Origin: Roseivirga ehrenbergii | GTDB lineage: Bacteria > Bacteroidota > Bacteroidia > Cytophagales > Cyclobacteriaceae | Length of the DNA: 64,000 nt | Assembly (NCBI RefSeq): GCF_001593005.1 | Contig: NZ_LQZQ01000045.1 | Span: 682,001-746,000, forward strand | Direction of reading: 5' to 3' | Shown here: positions 17,209-26,166 of the stretch, piece by piece | Layout of the letters: every line of letters starts with the position of its first letter | Numbering within the stretch: the first letter of the stretch is position 1 | Program-made: the position numbers and the translations under genes | The notes under the pieces: model-generated | Database searches by the model: none | Told to the model about the DNA's origin: nothing | The model's input: only the letters and a program-made list of their open reading frames with translations

Positions 17209-18786
17209 ATGAGCAAACAAAAGACCCTTTTCCTGATCCTCGTTTTAGCCGTTGCGGTATGCTATGCCAATATTAGCGGATTGGATGTTTACGCATTAGA
17301 TGAAGCCAAAAATGCAGAAGCGGCCAGAGAAATGTTTGAAAGTGGTGATTATGTAGTTCCCTATTACAACTACCAACTCCGTACCGACAAGCCACCACTT
17401 CATTATTATTTTATGGCTGCAGGCTATTCTATTTTTGGGGTAAACGAATTTGGAGCACGCTTCTTTTCTTCCTTAATGGGCGTTTTCACCATCATGATTA
17501 CCTTTTTGTTCGCTAGGAAACACTTTGGCGAAAAAGCTGGATTGAACGCGGCATTGGTGCTTATTTCTTCCATACATTTGGCCTTACAATTCCATATGTC
17601 GGTGCCCGACCCCTATTTGGTCTTCTTTTTAACTTGGGCGTTTTATTCGTTTTACGAAGCTTATAAAACTAATAACAAATGGCAGTTACTCTCCTTCTAC
17701 TTCGCCATTGGCTGTGGAGTACTCACCAAAGGCCCTGTGGCGATAGGATTACCGGGCTTGGCGGCCCTCATCTTCCTTTTCACGCAAAGGGATTTTAAAT
17801 GGAAAACGATTTGGCGACTACAGCCCTTTGGAGGTTTGTTACTGGCTTTATTGATTTCTGTACCCTGGTTTTATACCGTGCATATTCAAACGGATGGCGC
17901 TTGGACACAAGAATTTTTCTTCAAACATAATTTCTCTCGTTTCTCCGACTCAATGGAAGGCCATAGCGGCAGTCCATTGCTAACCTTGGCCTTTGTGTTT
18001 GGTTTGGGCATGTTGGCCTTTATACCGTTCTCAGTGCAGTCGTTCAAAAATGCTTGGAAGGAACGAAAAGACAGCGCAATGATGTATGTGCTAATTTCAG
18101 CTTCCGTGATTGTAGTGTTTTTCGCGATTAGCAGCACCAAACTGCCCAACTACACGGTTCCGTCTTATCCCCTCATTGCCATTTTAATTGGGGCTTACAT
18201 AGCTAAAATCGATAACCAGTGGTTTGCTAAACTCGGAAATCGAATTGGTCTGTTTTTCTATGCTGTTCTGCTGATAGGTTTCCCTGTCGGTATTTACTTC
18301 GGCCTAAAGGGTGATAAGTCATTAAGCGAGCTGACGAACCTTGCTTTTTATTTCATTCCGCTTGCTGTGGTAGGAATTTTTATTTTGAAACAGGGGATTG
18401 CCAGAAAGAATATTGAAAGCGTATTGTGGATGAACATCAGTGTTTGGTGTGTAACGATAATGCTTTTCTTCCATTTAATTTTCCCGCAAGTAGATGGGCA
18501 GAACCCTGTTCGACAGACTTTACCAGAAATGGACACGAGCAAAACAATTATTGCCTTCAAACGGCTTAACCCTGCATTCGTTTTTGCCCTGAAACGTGAA
18601 ATACCGATGTACAATGATGTGGAGACCATCAAGCAAATTATGGGAAATCAGCCCAGTGGTTATTTGATTTCTCGTACCGAATTTCAAGAAGAACTGGAAG
18701 CCATTCCCGGTTTAGAATTTCAGGACAAAGCCAGAGACTTGTTCGAAAACCCTACTACTTTGGTGATGAAGTGGGGAATGGATTAA
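17209..18786 (+). CDS. Glycosyltransferase family 39 (ArnT/PMT-like)
   Basis: A 525-residue multi-pass membrane protein with the GT-C fold. The N-terminal periplasmic-loop motif ALDEAKNAEAAREM contains the catalytic-type Asp-Glu, followed by LRTDKPPLHYYFMA, both diagnostic of ArnT-like GT39 enzymes. At least ten hydrophobic segments extend to ~residue 430, with a short soluble C-terminus. Such enzymes move a sugar from a polyprenyl-phosphate carrier onto lipid A, a glycolipid or a protein at the periplasmic face. The acceptor here cannot be deduced. It is a stand-alone gene divergent from the PIG-L operon. Confidence 0.87.
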   Translation: MSKQKTLFLILVLAVAVCYANISGLDVYALDEAKNAEAAREMFESGDYVVPYYNYQLRTDKPPLHYYFMAAGYSIFGVNEFGARFFSSLMGVFTIMITFLFARKHFGEKAGLNAALVLISSIHLALQFHMSVPDPYLVFFLTWAFYSFYEAYKTNNKWQLLSFYFAIGCGVLTKGPVAIGLPGLAALIFLFTQRDFKWKTIWRLQPFGGLLLALLISVPWFYTVHIQTDGAWTQEFFFKHNFSRFSDSMEGHSGSPLLTLAFVFGLGMLAFIPFSVQSFKNAWKERKDSAMMYVLISASVIVVFFAISSTKLPNYTVPSYPLIAILIGAYIAKIDNQWFAKLGNRIGLFFYAVLLIGFPVGIYFGLKGDKSLSELTNLAFYFIPLAVVGIFILKQGIARKNIESVLWMNISVWCVTIMLFFHLIFPQVDGQNPVRQTLPEMDTSKTIIAFKRLNPAFVFALKREIPMYNDVETIKQIMGNQPSGYLISRTEFQEELEAIPGLEFQDKARDLFENPTTLVMKWGMD

Positions 18787-18858
18787 TGCATAATCGACCC
18801 TCCAAAAGTACTTGTTTCGATTTCAAATGAAGTAATTTACACTGCTAAAATAGCAAGC

Positions 18859-19518
18859 TCAGCTCTTGGAGTCTTTTCTAAATGATAAACCATTCTGGAG
18901 CTTAGGTCTATCTGTATAAGGTTTCATAATGTACCAAGCGATAAGCGCAGCCATTATTCCAAAAACACTTCCGATGTAGATATCTCTTAAGAAATGTTGA
19001 AGGATATAAACCCTTGATATTCCGACCAATATGGCCAATATAAAGATCAATACATTTAAATATTTATTCTTACACAAACTGATCAGCACAAAAGCCAATG
19101 TAAAGGCTGAAGCGGTATGACCTGAAGGAAAACTATCAAAACCGCGGGTGGTAACTCCTTCTACAAAATTGAGGCTGTCCACCTGATCAGCAAAGAAAGT
19201 TTTGGGTCTTGGTTCCCCAGCAAAAAGCCACTGTTTAAAAATATGAACAAAGACTGTTTGGAGCGCAATGGCAATCAGCATATAGTAGAACTTGTGCAGA
19301 TTGGTGAATAAGAAATACAAGGCCACAATAGCCAGCAAAACCCCATCGCCAAGGTAGGTCCAATACTGAAAAAAGAAATCACAAAAGCTAGTATGCCTAT
19401 CATTAAGCCAAAGCACAAAGTCACCATGGTTGGTCAGAAGCATTAAAATACCGAAAGCCAGCACATAAACCAGTACAAGCCATTGCATTCCTTTGTCTAT
19501 AAATGGTCTATTTTTCAT
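18859..19518 (-). CDS. PAP2-family membrane phosphatase
   Basis: A 219-residue protein with five or six hydrophobic segments. The three phosphatase motifs are present: KQWLFAGEPRP (C1), SFPSGHTASAF (C2, with the catalytic His) and SRVYILQHFLRD (C3). The family removes phosphate from lipid phosphates such as undecaprenyl pyrophosphate or phosphatidic acid at the membrane surface. Its start overlaps the 3' end of trmB by 11 bases, so it is the third gene of a folC-trmB-pap2 operon. Confidence 0.9.
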   Translation of the reverse strand: MKNRPFIDKGMQWLVLVYVLAFGILMLLTNHGDFVLWLNDRHTSFCDFFFQYWTYLGDGVLLAIVALYFLFTNLHKFYYMLIAIALQTVFVHIFKQWLFAGEPRPKTFFADQVDSLNFVEGVTTRGFDSFPSGHTASAFTLAFVLISLCKNKYLNVLIFILAILVGISRVYILQHFLRDIYIGSVFGIMAALIAWYIMKPYTDRPKLQNGLSFRKDSKS

Positions 19519-20176
19519 GGTCGAATTTAAATTTCATGTACTTAATACTTTCACCAAGATTATAGAATTTCTCTTCAAACTTAGTCTTAATACCGTAATG
19601 GTCATCCATGTATTCTGAATCATACAGGTTACGAGTGTACTCTAAATCCATGATATCATTTCGTTCGCTTAACAGTTCCAGCGTATAATCAAAAAGCGGT
19701 GTATTGTCCGTTTTAAAGAACACTTGACCATTTTTGGTGAGTAATGATTTATAATACTCAAGGTACCTTGGTGAGGTTAGTCTTCTTTTGGCATCACCAT
19801 CTCTTCTGAAAGGATCGGGAAAAGTAATCCAAATGGTTTCTACTTCGTTTGGGGCAAAAAAACTTTCTATGCTTTGAATTTGAGCCCTCAGAAAGGCCAC
19901 ATTGGTAAGATTTTCTTCAATGGCTTGCGTGCTGCCCACCCACAATCTATCGCCTTTTACGTCAACGCCCACAAAGTTTCTATTGGGATAAACCCTGGCC
20001 AAACCCGTAGTGTATTCACCTCTGCCACAACCCATTTCGACCGTAATCGGATGGTCATTCTTAAAGTATAATTTGTTCCAGTTCCCTTTTAATTGAGTGT
20101 AGAGTGCTTTGTAATCTTCCAGAACATTTTCACGTTCTTTTAACTCCTCAAACCTTTTCTGCTTCTGTCTCGACAT
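19508..20176 (-). CDS. trmB: tRNA (guanine-N7-)-methyltransferase
   Basis: TrmB methylates N7 of G46 in the tRNA variable loop using S-adenosylmethionine. The 222 residues include motif I VEMGCGRGEYTTGLA (about 47-61), the acidic NFVGVDVKGDRL strand and the diagnostic IWITFPDPFRRDGDAKRRL segment. The ATG follows the folC stop codon with no gap (TAGATG), implying coupled translation. Confidence 0.95.
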   Translation of the reverse strand: MSRQKQKRFEELKERENVLEDYKALYTQLKGNWNKLYFKNDHPITVEMGCGRGEYTTGLARVYPNRNFVGVDVKGDRLWVGSTQAIEENLTNVAFLRAQIQSIESFFAPNEVETIWITFPDPFRRDGDAKRRLTSPRYLEYYKSLLTKNGQVFFKTDNTPLFDYTLELLSERNDIMDLEYTRNLYDSEYMDDHYGIKTKFEEKFYNLGESIKYMKFKFDHEK

Positions 20177-21406
20177 CTATAACGCTTCTATTTCGGCCAC
20201 CACAAAGGTACTACCTCCAATATAAATCATGTCATTTTTCGTGGCTTTTGACTTGGCCAAAGCAATTGCTTCATTTATATCCTGAACAAAATCCGCTTTC
20301 AAACCAAAAGGTGAAACCAACTCTTCAATGCGTTCCAACTTCATGGCCCGTGGTACTTTAGCTTCACAGAAAATGAATTCAGCTTGGGCAGGCAAACGTG
20401 GAATCAAACTGTCTAACTTTTTATCATTAACGAAGCCCAAAACCATATAGAGTTTTTCGAAAGAACAAGACTCTATTTGTGGAATGATATAATCAAAAGC
20501 CTCTTTGTTATGCCCCGTATCGCATACGGTCAGCGGTGCTTCTGAAAGAATTTGCCACCTGCCTTTTAAGCCTGTTTGAGTCTTCACATTGGCGAGTCCG
20601 TGCACTAAGGCTTCTTCGGAAATTTCCCAGCCTTTCTTTCTTAACACATTGACAGCGGCCAATACGCCTTTGATGTTTTTAGCCTGATACATACCGGGCA
20701 AATCAAGTGAATATTCGCTCGTATTCAAGGGCTCCTGATCTGCAAATACCAAGTCGGAATTCATCTCTTTTGCCTTCTGGGTAAAAACAGGAGTTGTTTC
20801 ATTTTGGGACTCTCCTATCACCACAGGAACATTTCGTTTTATCACTCCAGCCTTCTCAAAGGCAATTTCTTGCAAGGTATTGCCGAGCATATCCATATGA
20901 TCGAAGCCAATATTGGTAATCAATGAAAGCTCTGGAGTAATGATATTTGTAGAGTCTAACCTTCCGCCTAACCCCACTTCGATGATGGCAATGTCTACTT
21001 GCTCTTCAGCAAAATAATCGAAAGCCATGGCCACCGTCATTTCAAAAAATGAAGGATGAATTTCTTCAATGGTAGGTTGAATTCTTGCCACAAAATCAAC
21101 CACATTTTGTTCTGGAATCGGTTGGCCGTTAATTCTTATTCTTTCGGTAAAGCTCTTTAAATGCGGACTAGTATAGAGCCCCACTTTATAGCCTGCCGAT
21201 TGAAATACAGAGGCCAACATGTGCGATGAACTGCCCTTGCCATTGGTGCCCGCCACATGAATGGACCTAAACTTATGCTGTGGATTATCGAGTACTTCAC
21301 AAAGTTTTAATGTATTGGTGAGGTCTTTCTTAAAAGCCACATTCCCTACCCTTTGGTACATGGGCAAAGCGGAAAACAAGTAGTCGAGCGTCTGTTGATA
21401 GTTCAC
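20177..21406 (-). CDS. folC: Bifunctional folylpolyglutamate synthase/dihydrofolate synthase
   Basis: FolC adds glutamate to dihydropteroate and to folates. The Mur-ligase-like P-loop is HVAGTNGKGSSSHMLAS (about 49-65), followed by the family motifs YTSPHLKSFTERI and EVGLGGRLDSTNI. A C-terminal ligase domain includes CDTGHNKEAF. Its 409 residues match the family. Translation probably begins at the GTG at 21406, giving MNYQQTLDYLF. It is the first gene of the folC-trmB-pap2 operon. Confidence 0.94.
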   Translation of the reverse strand: MNYQQTLDYLFSALPMYQRVGNVAFKKDLTNTLKLCEVLDNPQHKFRSIHVAGTNGKGSSSHMLASVFQSAGYKVGLYTSPHLKSFTERIRINGQPIPEQNVVDFVARIQPTIEEIHPSFFEMTVAMAFDYFAEEQVDIAIIEVGLGGRLDSTNIITPELSLITNIGFDHMDMLGNTLQEIAFEKAGVIKRNVPVVIGESQNETTPVFTQKAKEMNSDLVFADQEPLNTSEYSLDLPGMYQAKNIKGVLAAVNVLRKKGWEISEEALVHGLANVKTQTGLKGRWQILSEAPLTVCDTGHNKEAFDYIIPQIESCSFEKLYMVLGFVNDKKLDSLIPRLPAQAEFIFCEAKVPRAMKLERIEELVSPFGLKADFVQDINEAIALAKSKATKNDMIYIGGSTFVVAEIEAL

Positions 21407-21550
21407 TGCGCGAAGATAGTATTTCGGAGATTATTTGCCGCTAAATCAACCTGCTTGTTCTTCATTATACATCACTAAAAAAATATTTCTTCTCCATACG
21501 TGTGAGGCAGACATCAATCGTCATAAGGGTACAACAACAAACTCAAAAAG

Positions 21551-22201
21551 ATGAAACAACAACATTTACTCCTAATGCCCTTTGCCATTTTGGCTCTTTC
21601 TAGCTGTTCCTTTGATGATATAACAGGCAATGGGCCAATAATCAACGAAACGCGTGTGGTGGAAGACTTCCATTCTGTGAGGCTACAAATTGAAGCGGAT
21701 ATTTACTTATTACAAGAGGATGAGCAAACGCTTAGGCTTGAAACTCATGAAAACCTACTGCCTATTGTAGATACTTATGTGAGTAATGGCGAACTCATCA
21801 TAAAAAGCAATCATAACATCAGAAGGACCAGAAGATTGAAGGTCTATATTTCGGCACCCGATTTCCAAAACATCACACTTACTGGGTCAGGAGATATTGA
21901 AAGTGAAAACTGCTTGGATTTGGACAACTTGAATCTAAAAATCAGCGGCTCCGGAAAAATCAACCTTTGCGGTATGGTCGATAATCTGACCGCTTCGGTT
22001 ACTGGTTCGGGAGATATCAATTCTTATGGCCTAAACGCAAAAGTAGTTGATGCAAGCCTTTCGGGGTCTGGAAATATTAAAGTAACGGCTGAAGAAATTC
22101 TAACCGTTAAAATTTCAGGTTCTGGGGATGTTTATTACAAGGGCGATCCGCAAATCAACTCTAAAGTGTCTGGCTCTGGCAGAATCATCCGTAGCTATTA
22201 A
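21551..22201 (+). CDS. Head-GIN domain lipoprotein (DUF2807)
   Basis: A 216-residue lipoprotein with lipobox LALSSC (Cys19). The mature part is a right-handed beta-helix-like fold built from repeated 'GSG' turns: LTGSGDIES, ISGSGKINL, VTGSGDINS, LSGSGNIKV, ISGSGDVYY, VSGSGRI. These are the hallmarks of the DUF2807/head-GIN family, common in Bacteroidota, whose members are putative envelope adhesin-like or regulatory proteins of unknown function. It is a single gene with its own upstream region, followed by a weak hairpin at about 22212-22237. Confidence 0.88.
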   Translation: MKQQHLLLMPFAILALSSCSFDDITGNGPIINETRVVEDFHSVRLQIEADIYLLQEDEQTLRLETHENLLPIVDTYVSNGELIIKSNHNIRRTRRLKVYISAPDFQNITLTGSGDIESENCLDLDNLNLKISGSGKINLCGMVDNLTASVTGSGDINSYGLNAKVVDASLSGSGNIKVTAEEILTVKISGSGDVYYKGDPQINSKVSGSGRIIRSY

Positions 22202-22355
22202 TAATCCATCAAGGGGCTGGTCCATATGAGGCCAGTCTCTTCATTTTTTAAGGTGAAATAGAATTTCCCGACAAACCAACAACAAAATACCAGTCATTAA
22301 ATTTAAATGCTGATAAAGAAATACTACTTTGACTAAAATCCACTTAATTGTGATT

Positions 22356-23918
22356 ATGGAGTCAATTCAATCTTTTCTTGCTGCAGTGCCTTGGTGGGGC
22401 TGGGTTTTGTTTTTCTTGTTCATCCTTTTCTTAAGAGATATTATTCAGCGTAAGCACACGATTACGCATAATTTTCCAATCGTTGGGCATATTCGGTATA
22501 TGCTCGAAAAAATTGGCCCAGAACTGCGACAGTACATAGTAGCTAATAACCGCGAAGAACTCCCTTTCAACAGAAGTCAGCGCACGTGGGTTTATGCCTC
22601 TTCAAAAAGGCAGAATAACTATACCGGATTTGGCTCAGATCAAGACCAGGCCTCTCCTGGCTTTGTGTTTATCAACCCTACCATGCTACCCTATAAGCCA
22701 GCACCTAATCACCCTAATGTTACTCAGGTAGACTTAATTCCCTGCGCCAAAGTAATGGGCCTTTATAATAAAAGAAGAAGGCCTTTTCGACCTAAATCCA
22801 TCGTTAATATTTCAGCCATGAGTTTTGGCTCTTTATCGGCAAAGGCCATAGAATCGTTGAACAAAGGTGCAAAAAAGGCAGGCTGTTATCATAATACTGG
22901 TGAAGGCTCATTGTCTTATCATCATCAGCATGGGGCAGATATCGTCTTCCAATTTGGCACTGGTTACTTTGGGGTAAGAACCCCCGAAGGCAATTTCGAT
23001 ATGGATAAAATGGTGAAATTGGTTAACGACTATAAATACATCCGGGCCATAGAAGTTAAACTTTCTCAGGGTGCTAAGCCTGGCAAAGGAGGCGTTTTAC
23101 CTGCATCCAAAATCACCAAAGAAATTTCCGAAATCAGACATGTACCAATGGGTAAAGATGTGATTTCGCCATCGACCCATACCGCTTTTAGCACCATTCC
23201 TGAATTGTTAGACTTTATTGAAGACATTGCTAACAATACCGGCTTGCCAGTAGGCTTTAAATCGGCTGTGGGAAAACTAGACATGTGGGAACAATTGACC
23301 GACCTGATGGTAGAACGCAATATTGGTCCTGATTTCATTTCCATTGATGGCGGTGAAGGCGGTACAGGAGCTGCCCCTCCGGCCTTTGCTAATCACGTAG
23401 CACTACCTTTTGTTTTTGGTTTTGCTCAGATTTATCAAATGTTTAAGCGTAAGAACCTGACGGATCGTGTAGTATTTATTGCTTCTGGTAAATTAGGTTT
23501 TCCATCCAGCGCATTAATGGCCTTCAGTATGGGAGCCGATTTAATTAACATAGCCAGAGAAGCCATGCTTTCTATTGGCTGTATTCAGGCGCTCTCATGC
23601 CATACCAATACCTGCCCAGCAGGCGTGGCTACTCAAAATAAATGGCTACAAGCAGGAATTGACCCTACCCTTAAATCGGAACGCTTTTATAACTACGCCA
23701 AAACGCTAAGGAAGGAAATCTTAGAGATTACGCACGCTTGCGGCTACGAACATCCTTGTCAATTGGAAATGACAGACGTTGATATGAGTATGGGCGATAA
23801 TAATTACACTACTACCCTTCGCCAAATCTACAATTATGAAAAAGTGCCTGTTGACTTTATTAGTATGCAAAATTTGATTGAATGCGAGCATTTGGGCGGT
23901 AGAGAAGATAAGGCTTAA
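22356..23918 (+). CDS. Membrane-anchored FMN-binding glutamate-synthase-like protein
   Basis: The 520 residues start with a transmembrane segment (about 8-28, WWGWVLFFLFILFL). The rest is the FMN-binding domain of glutamate synthase (GltB family). Recognisable blocks are INISAMSFGSLSAKAIESLN, TGEGSLS, EVKLSQGAKPGKGG, DFISIDGGEGGTGAAPPAF and CHTNTCPAGVATQ (Fe-S-type cysteines). No glutamine amidotransferase domain is present. These stand-alone proteins are widespread and their reaction is unproven. I chose ATG 22356; an in-frame TTG 27 bases earlier is less likely. Gene order gives no further clue. Confidence 0.87.
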   Translation: MESIQSFLAAVPWWGWVLFFLFILFLRDIIQRKHTITHNFPIVGHIRYMLEKIGPELRQYIVANNREELPFNRSQRTWVYASSKRQNNYTGFGSDQDQASPGFVFINPTMLPYKPAPNHPNVTQVDLIPCAKVMGLYNKRRRPFRPKSIVNISAMSFGSLSAKAIESLNKGAKKAGCYHNTGEGSLSYHHQHGADIVFQFGTGYFGVRTPEGNFDMDKMVKLVNDYKYIRAIEVKLSQGAKPGKGGVLPASKITKEISEIRHVPMGKDVISPSTHTAFSTIPELLDFIEDIANNTGLPVGFKSAVGKLDMWEQLTDLMVERNIGPDFISIDGGEGGTGAAPPAFANHVALPFVFGFAQIYQMFKRKNLTDRVVFIASGKLGFPSSALMAFSMGADLINIAREAMLSIGCIQALSCHTNTCPAGVATQNKWLQAGIDPTLKSERFYNYAKTLRKEILEITHACGYEHPCQLEMTDVDMSMGDNNYTTTLRQIYNYEKVPVDFISMQNLIECEHLGGREDKA

Positions 23919-24424
23919 TCCCCTATCAATTTCTTCCTCAACAACTTCTAAGATCGCTAAAACGAGATGTCCCTATTTTAAAAACGAGATGTACCAAAAA
24001 TATGGTTGAATATTGCTTATACTAGTCATTTGGCTGTTATTTAAGGCTAAACTTTTAAGCCCAAAGCCCCGAGCAACTCACATTTAAAGTATCTAAGCAA
24101 CCAAAATTTTAATAAAAAACAATAATGCCAATTCTGTTTCTACTTTAACAAAAGAATCATAACATACTCTATATCAATCAACAACAAGAATTTCATAATT
24201 TTAAAAGTGATTTAAAACTTGTTTAAAGAAGCACAATTAAAATAAGGTTAATCTAACGTTTTGGTACATATCGTTTTTCACTAAAATTTATAAAACACTA
24301 ATAATCAAATAGTTAAAATTACCTGTTTGGTACATGTCGTTTTGCCTCCCTTACTAACAAAAACAACTAAGTTTATTTGCTATTAACTATTAAAATAGTT
24401 TACTTCGGATAAAACTTAGTTACT
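23919..24424. promoter_or_regulatory. 506-bp intergenic region with four copies of a 13-bp motif
   Basis: There is no gene here. The motif AACGAYATGTACC occurs forward at 23961 (reads AACGAGATGTCCC) and 23983. It occurs inverted at 24263 (GGTACATATCGTT) and 24329 (GGTACATGTCGTT). The inverted pair lies 150 and 84 bases before the next ATG. The two halves face each other across about 270 AT-rich bases. This could be an operator set for the TonB-domain lipoprotein gene downstream or the ends of a small inverted repeat element. The regulator is unknown. Confidence 0.45.
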
Positions 24425-24931
24425 ATGAAAAAATCAACATTATTACTTGCTGCGTTGCTATTCACAGCACTCTCATGTTCCGATGAGGACATCAGCCTTG
24501 AATCGATTGATGAAGTTGGCCAAGTCACCGGTGTTGCTGGTGTACAAAATTCAGATGAGGTTTTTCTTATTGTAGAAGAGCCGCCTACCTTCCCAGGTGG
24601 AGCAGATGCTTACAGAAGACACCTTTTGACCAACCTTAAATATCCAGAACAAGCCAAAAAACAAGGAATTGAAGGAAATGTTTTTGTGTCATTTGTTGTG
24701 ACTACCGAAGGAAAACTAGAGAACATTCAGGTTATTAGAGGTATTGGTGGAGGTTGCGATACCGAAGCCGTTCGTATGCTCGAATTGTCTCCTGATTGGA
24801 TACCTGGCAAACAACGTGGCAAACTGGTAAATGCCCGAATGAGTTTAAAAGTTGCTTTTAAATTATCTGGGAGTGATACTAAAGTGGATGACGATTCTCA
24901 AGCCATCGTAAAAGCACTTTCTAGCCTATAA
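24425..24931 (+). CDS. TonB C-terminal-domain lipoprotein
   Basis: A 168-residue lipoprotein (lipobox LFTALSC, Cys18) with a TonB C-terminal domain at about 53-148. Matching blocks are PTFPGGADAYRRHLLTNLKYPEQAKKQGIEGNV, FVVTTEGKLENIQV and ARMSLKVAFKL. Unlike classical TonB it has no N-terminal transmembrane anchor or Pro-rich stalk. It probably sits lipid-anchored in the periplasm and may interact with TonB-dependent receptors or serve as a stand-alone TonB-like partner. A short acidic tail follows the domain. The long, motif-rich upstream region suggests regulated expression. Confidence 0.85.
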   Translation: MKKSTLLLAALLFTALSCSDEDISLESIDEVGQVTGVAGVQNSDEVFLIVEEPPTFPGGADAYRRHLLTNLKYPEQAKKQGIEGNVFVSFVVTTEGKLENIQVIRGIGGGCDTEAVRMLELSPDWIPGKQRGKLVNARMSLKVAFKLSGSDTKVDDDSQAIVKALSSL

Positions 24932-25056
24932 CAACACCTCTTTCTGTCAGAAGAGTGAATGGTCAAGGTCAAAACACTTGGTCAAGTAAATGGGAGTCTC
25001 TAAAGCGGGCTTCCATTTTTTATTTTTAGCCATTCTTACATTGGTTATCTTTGGCC

Positions 25057-26037
25057 ATGTTCAGAACCGAATTAAGCCCGAAACCCTCTTCTCACAAAAT
25101 ACAGTTATCAAATCCATTGATTTCGATTGGCTCCTGCTTTGCTGACAATATTGGGAAGAAACTCTCTCAACATAAATTCAAGGTTGAGCATAACCCCTTC
25201 GGTATCATCTTTAATCCCCTCTCCATTTTTGAATTGATAGAAATGGCACTGGATGAAACTCGACTTCCAGAAGACAGTTATTTGGTTCGAGATGGAATTC
25301 ACTTAAACTACAAGGTGCATTCTGAGCTGTATGGAAAGTCTCAAGAGCAGCTAGAATCTCATATTAACCGCCAGCGAAACCGACTTACCAAAGTGCTAAA
25401 GAAACCGACTACCATCATCATTACTTTGGGAACAGCTTGGGTATACGAAGAAAAAAAAACACAAATGCTGGTAGCCAACTGCCATAAAACTCCCGCAAGT
25501 CAATTCAATAAAAGACTGTTGAGTTCCGAAGAAATTTCAAGTGCTTTTATGTTGTTGAAAGAACAGCTTCATGCGCAAAACCCTGAATTGAAATTCATCC
25601 TTACGGTCAGTCCTATTCGGCACGTAAAAGACACGCTAGAATTGAATATGGTGAGCAAAAGCATTCTAAGGCTGGCTTGCCATCAGATTAGCACTTATGC
25701 CGATGATGTAGATTATTTCCCTGCCTATGAGCTCTTAATGGACGATTTGAGGGATTACCGCTTTTATGAAAAGGACATGCTGCACCCTAATCAATTGGCC
25801 CAAGAATACATTTGGGGAAAATTTATGGATGTTTACTTCGACAAGGAAACGAAAGCTTTTATTAAAAACTGGGGCGAAATACGCAGCGCCATGAAGCACA
25901 AGGCATTTCACCCCGAATCTGATGCACATCAGAAGTTCCTTCAAAAAACCATTGAAAAGCTAGAGCAACTTAAAGGTTTGGTGAAGGTGGATAAGGAGCT
26001 GGAGAAGCTTCGTAGTCAGTTAAGGGCTAATAGTTAG
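25057..26037 (+). CDS. GSCFA-domain protein
   Basis: The 326 residues contain the family-defining motif, here IGSCFADNIGKKL (about 26-38). An SGNH-hydrolase-like core follows, with TLGTAWVYE and the C-terminal DMLHPNQLAQEYIW, which supplies the Asp-x-x-His of such esterases. GSCFA proteins are predicted esterases or acyltransferases with unknown substrates, frequent in Bacteroidota and some proteobacteria. The C-terminus is a charged helix (about 285-320). The stop codon lies inside the first unit of a 7-bp tandem repeat. I took ATG 25057, two codons after a TTG. Confidence 0.85.
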   Translation: MFRTELSPKPSSHKIQLSNPLISIGSCFADNIGKKLSQHKFKVEHNPFGIIFNPLSIFELIEMALDETRLPEDSYLVRDGIHLNYKVHSELYGKSQEQLESHINRQRNRLTKVLKKPTTIIITLGTAWVYEEKKTQMLVANCHKTPASQFNKRLLSSEEISSAFMLLKEQLHAQNPELKFILTVSPIRHVKDTLELNMVSKSILRLACHQISTYADDVDYFPAYELLMDDLRDYRFYEKDMLHPNQLAQEYIWGKFMDVYFDKETKAFIKNWGEIRSAMKHKAFHPESDAHQKFLQKTIEKLEQLKGLVKVDKELEKLRSQLRANS

Positions 26038-26068
26038 GAGTTAGGAGTTAGGAGTTAGGAGTTAGGAC
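26034..26068 (+). repeat. Five-copy 7-bp tandem repeat (TTAGGAG)
   Basis: Four perfect TTAGGAG units and a fifth reading TTAGGAC run head to tail. The GSCFA stop codon (TAG) is in the first unit. Slippage here would not alter the protein because the stop precedes the other units. Confidence 0.9.
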
Positions 26069-26166
26069 GAACTTTTTTACAAAAAATGAGTTCCCTAATT
26101 CACTATTTTTTTCCTGATTCACTGATCAACTGTCTCCCCTTATAACCAATAACTAATACCCCATAA

